Made by a program: the position numbers and the translations under genes
Assembly: GCA_035513275.1 (NCBI GenBank)
Contig: DATKCJ010000378.1
Coordinates: forward strand, 1 to 7,576
Length of the DNA stretch: 7,576 nt
DNA from: DATKCJ01 sp035513275
GTDB lineage: Bacteria > Verrucomicrobiota > Verrucomicrobiia > Opitutales > Opitutaceae
Reading direction: 5' to 3'
The notes under the pieces: model-generated
What the model saw: the letters and a program-made list of their open reading frames with translations, nothing else
What the model was told of the DNA's origin: nothing
Database searches by the model: none
Part shown: in pieces, positions 5,209-7,576 of the stretch
Layout of the letters: each line of letters begins with the position of its first letter
Position numbering within the stretch: position 1 is the stretch's first letter

Positions 5209-6398
5209 GCCTTTCTCCCTCCGGCATGTTTCAGGTAGGCGGGGATGTCTTTGTCCCCGCGGCCCGAGAGATTCACGAGCAATCGCGCGCCCTCGGCGAC
5301 GAGTCCGCGTTTGTGCGCGGTGTGCGCAAGGGCGAGCGCGTGCGCGCTCTCAAACGCCGGCACGATTCCCTCGGTGCGACTCAGCAGTTCGAACGCCGCG
5401 ATCGCCTCATCGTCGTTGATCGGGAAATAGCGCGCGCGACCCGAGTCGCGCAGCATTGCGTGCTCCGGCCCCACCCCCGGGTAGTCGAGTCCTGCGGAGA
5501 TGCTGTGGCTCTCGATCACCTGGCCGTCGGCGTCCTGCATCACATAAGTGCGCGCGCCATGGAGCAGTCCGCGCTTGCCCGCGCAAAGCGTGGCGCCGTG
5601 CTTGCCGGTTTCGACGCCCTCTCCGCCCGGCTCTGCACCGAACAGCGCCACCTGCGGAAGTTCAAGGAACTCACTGAAGATGCCGATCGCATTGCTGCCT
5701 CCGCCGACACACGCGAGGATCGCATCCGGCAGTCCGCCGACGGAAGCCGCCCACTGCTCCTTCGCCTCGCGTGCGATCACACGGTGGAAGTCGCGCACAA
5801 GGCTCGGAAATGGATCCGGCCCGCACACAGTGCCCAGCAAGTAGTGCGTGTTGCCCACGCTCTCCGCCCAATCGCGCAGCGCTTCGTTGATCGCATCCTT
5901 CAGCGTCGCAGAGCCCGATGTCACCGGAATCACCTTCGCGCCGCAAAGCTCCATGCGACGCACGTTCGTGTGCTGTCGCTCGACGTCGACCGCACCCATG
6001 TAGACAACCGTCTCCATGCCCAGCCGCGCGCCCATCATCGCCGTGGCGACGCCGTGTTGGCCCGCGCCCGTCTCCGCGATGAGCCGTGTCTTGCCGAGAA
6101 ACTTTGCAAGCAGTCCCTGGCCGACGACGTTGTTCGTCTTGTGCGCACCGCCGTGGAGAAGGTCCTCGCGCTTGAGGATGATGCGCACGCCGCTCCCTTC
6201 CGCGAATCGCGGCACTTCCGTCAACGGCGTCGGGCGTCCGGCCCACACCGCAAGCTCGTGCGTGAACGCCGTCTGAAACGCCGCGCTGGGCACAATCTCC
6301 TTGTGCGCCCGCGACAGCTCCTCGAGCGCAGCCCACAGCAGCTCCGGGATGTAGCGGCCACCGTATTCACCGAACGCGCCGACTCGTGGCTGCGTCAC
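5205..6398 (-). CDS. trpB: Tryptophan synthase beta chain
   Basis: A 397-residue pyridoxal-phosphate enzyme that joins indole from TrpA with L-serine to give L-tryptophan. The PLP lysine is Lys87 in LLHGGAHKTNN and the catalytic Glu109 lies in ETGAGQHG, both at the numbers used for the Salmonella enzyme. The PLP phosphate loop GGGSNAIG and the segment VYMGAVDVERQ are also present. The start is GTG 6398, not the further upstream in-frame ATG 6593. GGAGG sits 6 bases before the GTG, the start overlaps the trpF stop as GTGA, the protein then begins TQPRVGAFGEYGGRYIPE as in the family, and the 65 extra residues of the longer frame are arginine-rich read-through of trpF in another frame. It is the TrpB1 type that pairs with TrpA. 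Confidence 0.97.
   Translation of the reverse strand: MTQPRVGAFGEYGGRYIPELLWAALEELSRAHKEIVPSAAFQTAFTHELAVWAGRPTPLTEVPRFAEGSGVRIILKREDLLHGGAHKTNNVVGQGLLAKFLGKTRLIAETGAGQHGVATAMMGARLGMETVVYMGAVDVERQHTNVRRMELCGAKVIPVTSGSATLKDAINEALRDWAESVGNTHYLLGTVCGPDPFPSLVRDFHRVIAREAKEQWAASVGGLPDAILACVGGGSNAIGIFSEFLELPQVALFGAEPGGEGVETGKHGATLCAGKRGLLHGARTYVMQDADGQVIESHSISAGLDYPGVGPEHAMLRDSGRARYFPINDDEAIAAFELLSRTEGIVPAFESAHALALAHTAHKRGLVAEGARLLVNLSGRGDKDIPAYLKHAGGRKA
5217..5222 (-). promoter_or_regulatory. Ribosome binding site of trpA (GGAGGG) inside trpB
   Basis: On the minus strand GGAGGG lies 8 bases before ATG 5208 and is part of the codons for the last residues of TrpB (GGRKA). This placement, with the ATGA stop/start overlap, supports translational coupling. 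Confidence 0.8.
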
Positions 6399-7009
6399 GC
6401 CGCACCTCCGATCGCAGCGAAAAGTGCGTGCAGTTTGCCCGCGTCTTTCACACCGGGCGACGATTCTACGCCCCCGGCAAGGTCGATCCCAAAGGGTTTC
6501 AACTTCATCAATTCTCCCACGTTGTCCGGATCTATTCCCCCGGCGATGAACACGTGCTTCGGCGCGCGCGCTCCAAGAAGTTTCCAGTTCCACGTTGTGC
6601 CCGTCCCGCCCCGGCCCGAATCGAGCAGAAACAGGCGCCTCGGACCAGGCGCTGGTGCAAAGGCCGGCAGCCTGGGCCCCAAGGTGTCCATCCGTCGCAC
6701 GCGGATCACCCTCAGTCCTGCCGCTTCAAGCGCAACACACTGCGCCTCCTCGCAATCGTGCAATTGCACTGTCGTCGCGCCCGTGCGCGCACATGCGTCG
6801 AGCACCGTCCCCTGCGTCGCTTCACGATAGACGAGCACCACCGGCACGATCCCGCCCACCGCACGCACGATCGCTCGTGCCTGGGAAATCGTGGCGCGTC
6901 GGGCCGAGTCCGCAGCCAGCACACAGCCAATCATCGTCGCACCAAGCGACACCGCGAGCCGCGCATCGCGCACGCGAGTCACACCACAGATCTTCACGCG
7001 CTGCTTCAT
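6395..7009 (-). CDS. trpF: Phosphoribosylanthranilate isomerase
   Basis: A 204-residue (beta/alpha)8-barrel enzyme that isomerises N-(5-phosphoribosyl)anthranilate to the carboxyphenylamino-deoxyribulose phosphate used by TrpC. The general base Cys8 lies in VKICGVTR and the general acid Asp130 in FLLDSGRGGTG. Later segments FIAGGIDPDNVGEL and FGIDLAGGVESSPGVKD form the phosphate-binding end with the usual family pattern. After GGTG, the sequence reads TTWNW where most members have a phenylalanine-aspartate-tryptophan motif. The start at ATG 7009 overlaps the trpC stop as ATGA, has GAGG 7 bases upstream inside trpC, and leaves the family's usual N-terminus (MKQRVKICG). An upstream in-frame start at 7084 would overlap trpC by 78 bases and is unlikely. 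Confidence 0.95.
   Translation of the reverse strand: MKQRVKICGVTRVRDARLAVSLGATMIGCVLAADSARRATISQARAIVRAVGGIVPVVLVYREATQGTVLDACARTGATTVQLHDCEEAQCVALEAAGLRVIRVRRMDTLGPRLPAFAPAPGPRRLFLLDSGRGGTGTTWNWKLLGARAPKHVFIAGGIDPDNVGELMKLKPFGIDLAGGVESSPGVKDAGKLHALFAAIGGAA
6404..6409 (-). promoter_or_regulatory. Ribosome binding site of trpB (GGAGGT) that decides its GTG start
   Basis: On the minus strand GGAGGT lies just upstream of GTG 6398, with 5 bases between, inside the final codons of trpF. It identifies the non-ATG start that makes TrpB the standard length. Confidence 0.85.
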
Positions 7010-7576
7010 CGCAACGCCTCTTGGATAAACAGGCCTGGATCGCCGCTGCGCATGAGTGCCTCGCCGACGAGCACGGCATTGCACTTTCCGCGCAGAGCGC
7101 GGATCGCCTCCGGCGAAGTGTAGCCGCTCTCAGCCACCGTGATCCGGCCTTCGGGGACATGCGCGAGGAGTCGCAGCGCCATCGTCGTGTCGATCTTCAG
7201 GGTGTCGAGGTCGCGGTTGTTCACACCGATCACGGCATCCGGAATGGCAACCGCTCGCTCGACCTCGGCACGATCATGGCATTCGAGCAGAGGAGTGAGG
7301 TCGTGTTCCCGGCACGCCGCGGCGAGCTCGCGGAGTTGCACGTCGTCGAGGCAGCGCAAGATCAGCAGGATTCCCGACGCACCGAGCCGCGCGCCGAGCG
7401 CGATCTGCGCGGGATCGACGATGAAGTCCTTCATGAGGAGCGGCACCTCGACCGCTGCCGCGGCCGCCTCGAGATCGTCGGGCGATCCGTTGAAGCGCGT
7501 CGGCTCGGTCAGAATCGAAAGCGCGCTCGCACCTGCATCGCGGTAGGCGACCGCCTGCTTCGCGGCCGACGCCCCG
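7006..7576 (-). CDS. trpC: Indole-3-glycerol phosphate synthase, C-terminal part (5' end outside the window)
   Basis: About 190 C-terminal residues of the enzyme that closes the indole ring, converting the TrpF product to indole-3-glycerol phosphate with loss of CO2. The frame is open to the window edge, and its first visible codons read GASAAKQAVAYRDAGASALS, followed by ILTEPTRFNGSPDDLE, VPLLMKDFIVDPAQI with the catalytic lysine, LLECHDRAEVERA, IGVNNRDLDTLKID and VAESGYTSPE. All are family motifs in the right order. The family length is about 260 residues, so roughly 70 N-terminal residues are missing at the edge. A shorter reading that starts at GTG 7446 would discard conserved sequence and is wrong. 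Its stop overlaps the trpF start. It is the most upstream operon gene visible; trpD, trpE or trpG may lie further upstream. Confidence 0.96.
   Translation of the reverse strand, partial: GASAAKQAVAYRDAGASALSILTEPTRFNGSPDDLEAAAAAVEVPLLMKDFIVDPAQIALGARLGASGILLILRCLDDVQLRELAAACREHDLTPLLECHDRAEVERAVAIPDAVIGVNNRDLDTLKIDTTMALRLLAHVPEGRITVAESGYTSPEAIRALRGKCNAVLVGEALMRSGDPGLFIQEALR

Noticed and set aside
5196..6830. Plus-strand open frame of 544 codons, antisense to trpB and trpF
   Set aside because: The minus strand here encodes complete, motif-perfect TrpB and TrpF. The antisense product is Arg/His/Ala-rich low-complexity sequence without recognisable domains, typical of GC-rich antisense frames.
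7006..7446. Complete short gene starting at GTG 7446
   Set aside because: The same frame continues to the window edge with conserved TrpC sequence (ILTEPTRFNGSPDDLE), so the start is outside the window.

Overview
The window carries eight protein-coding genes and one repeat-bearing intergenic region, all in GC-rich DNA with high-GC codon use. Long open frames antisense to real genes are common, as expected for such DNA. Gene content and protein style suggest a free-living Gram-negative bacterium, possibly of the Verrucomicrobiota/PVC group: a PilB/GspE ATPase, a YraN-G6PDH pair, and a trpCFBA-aroF operon with a Thermotoga-type DAHP synthase. This taxonomic guess is inference from family resemblance; no marker RNA is present.

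Layout. On the left, minus strand, yraN (780-340) is followed by the 5' end of zwf (279 to the left edge). A short divergent region (781-884) separates yraN from a plus-strand gene (885-3071) for a 728-residue GspE/PilB-type secretion or pilus ATPase with an N-terminal GAF domain. On the right, minus strand, lies a compact aromatic amino acid operon read right to left: trpC (5' end outside the window), trpF, trpB, trpA and aroF. Adjacent genes trpC/trpF, trpF/trpB and trpB/trpA overlap by four bases (ATGA or GTGA), and aroF follows trpA after 16 bases. The last three genes have strong Shine-Dalgarno sequences, and trpF has a weaker one; these decide several starts. AroF feeds carbon into the shikimate pathway; TrpF, TrpC, TrpA and TrpB carry out the last steps to tryptophan.

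The ATPase gene and the trp operon converge on a 306-bp intergenic region (3072-3377). Its right half is the most unusual structure here: three near-perfect, AT-rich palindromes with arms TTGTAACGTA/TACGTTACAA, at exactly 48-bp spacing, embedded in a GC-rich tandem repeat. As they lie between two gene 3' ends, they are not obviously promoter operators; a dispersed palindromic repeat, a bidirectional termination or RNA-stability element, or a protein-binding array are the open possibilities. Apart from this array and the GAF fusion, the window is ordinary housekeeping DNA.
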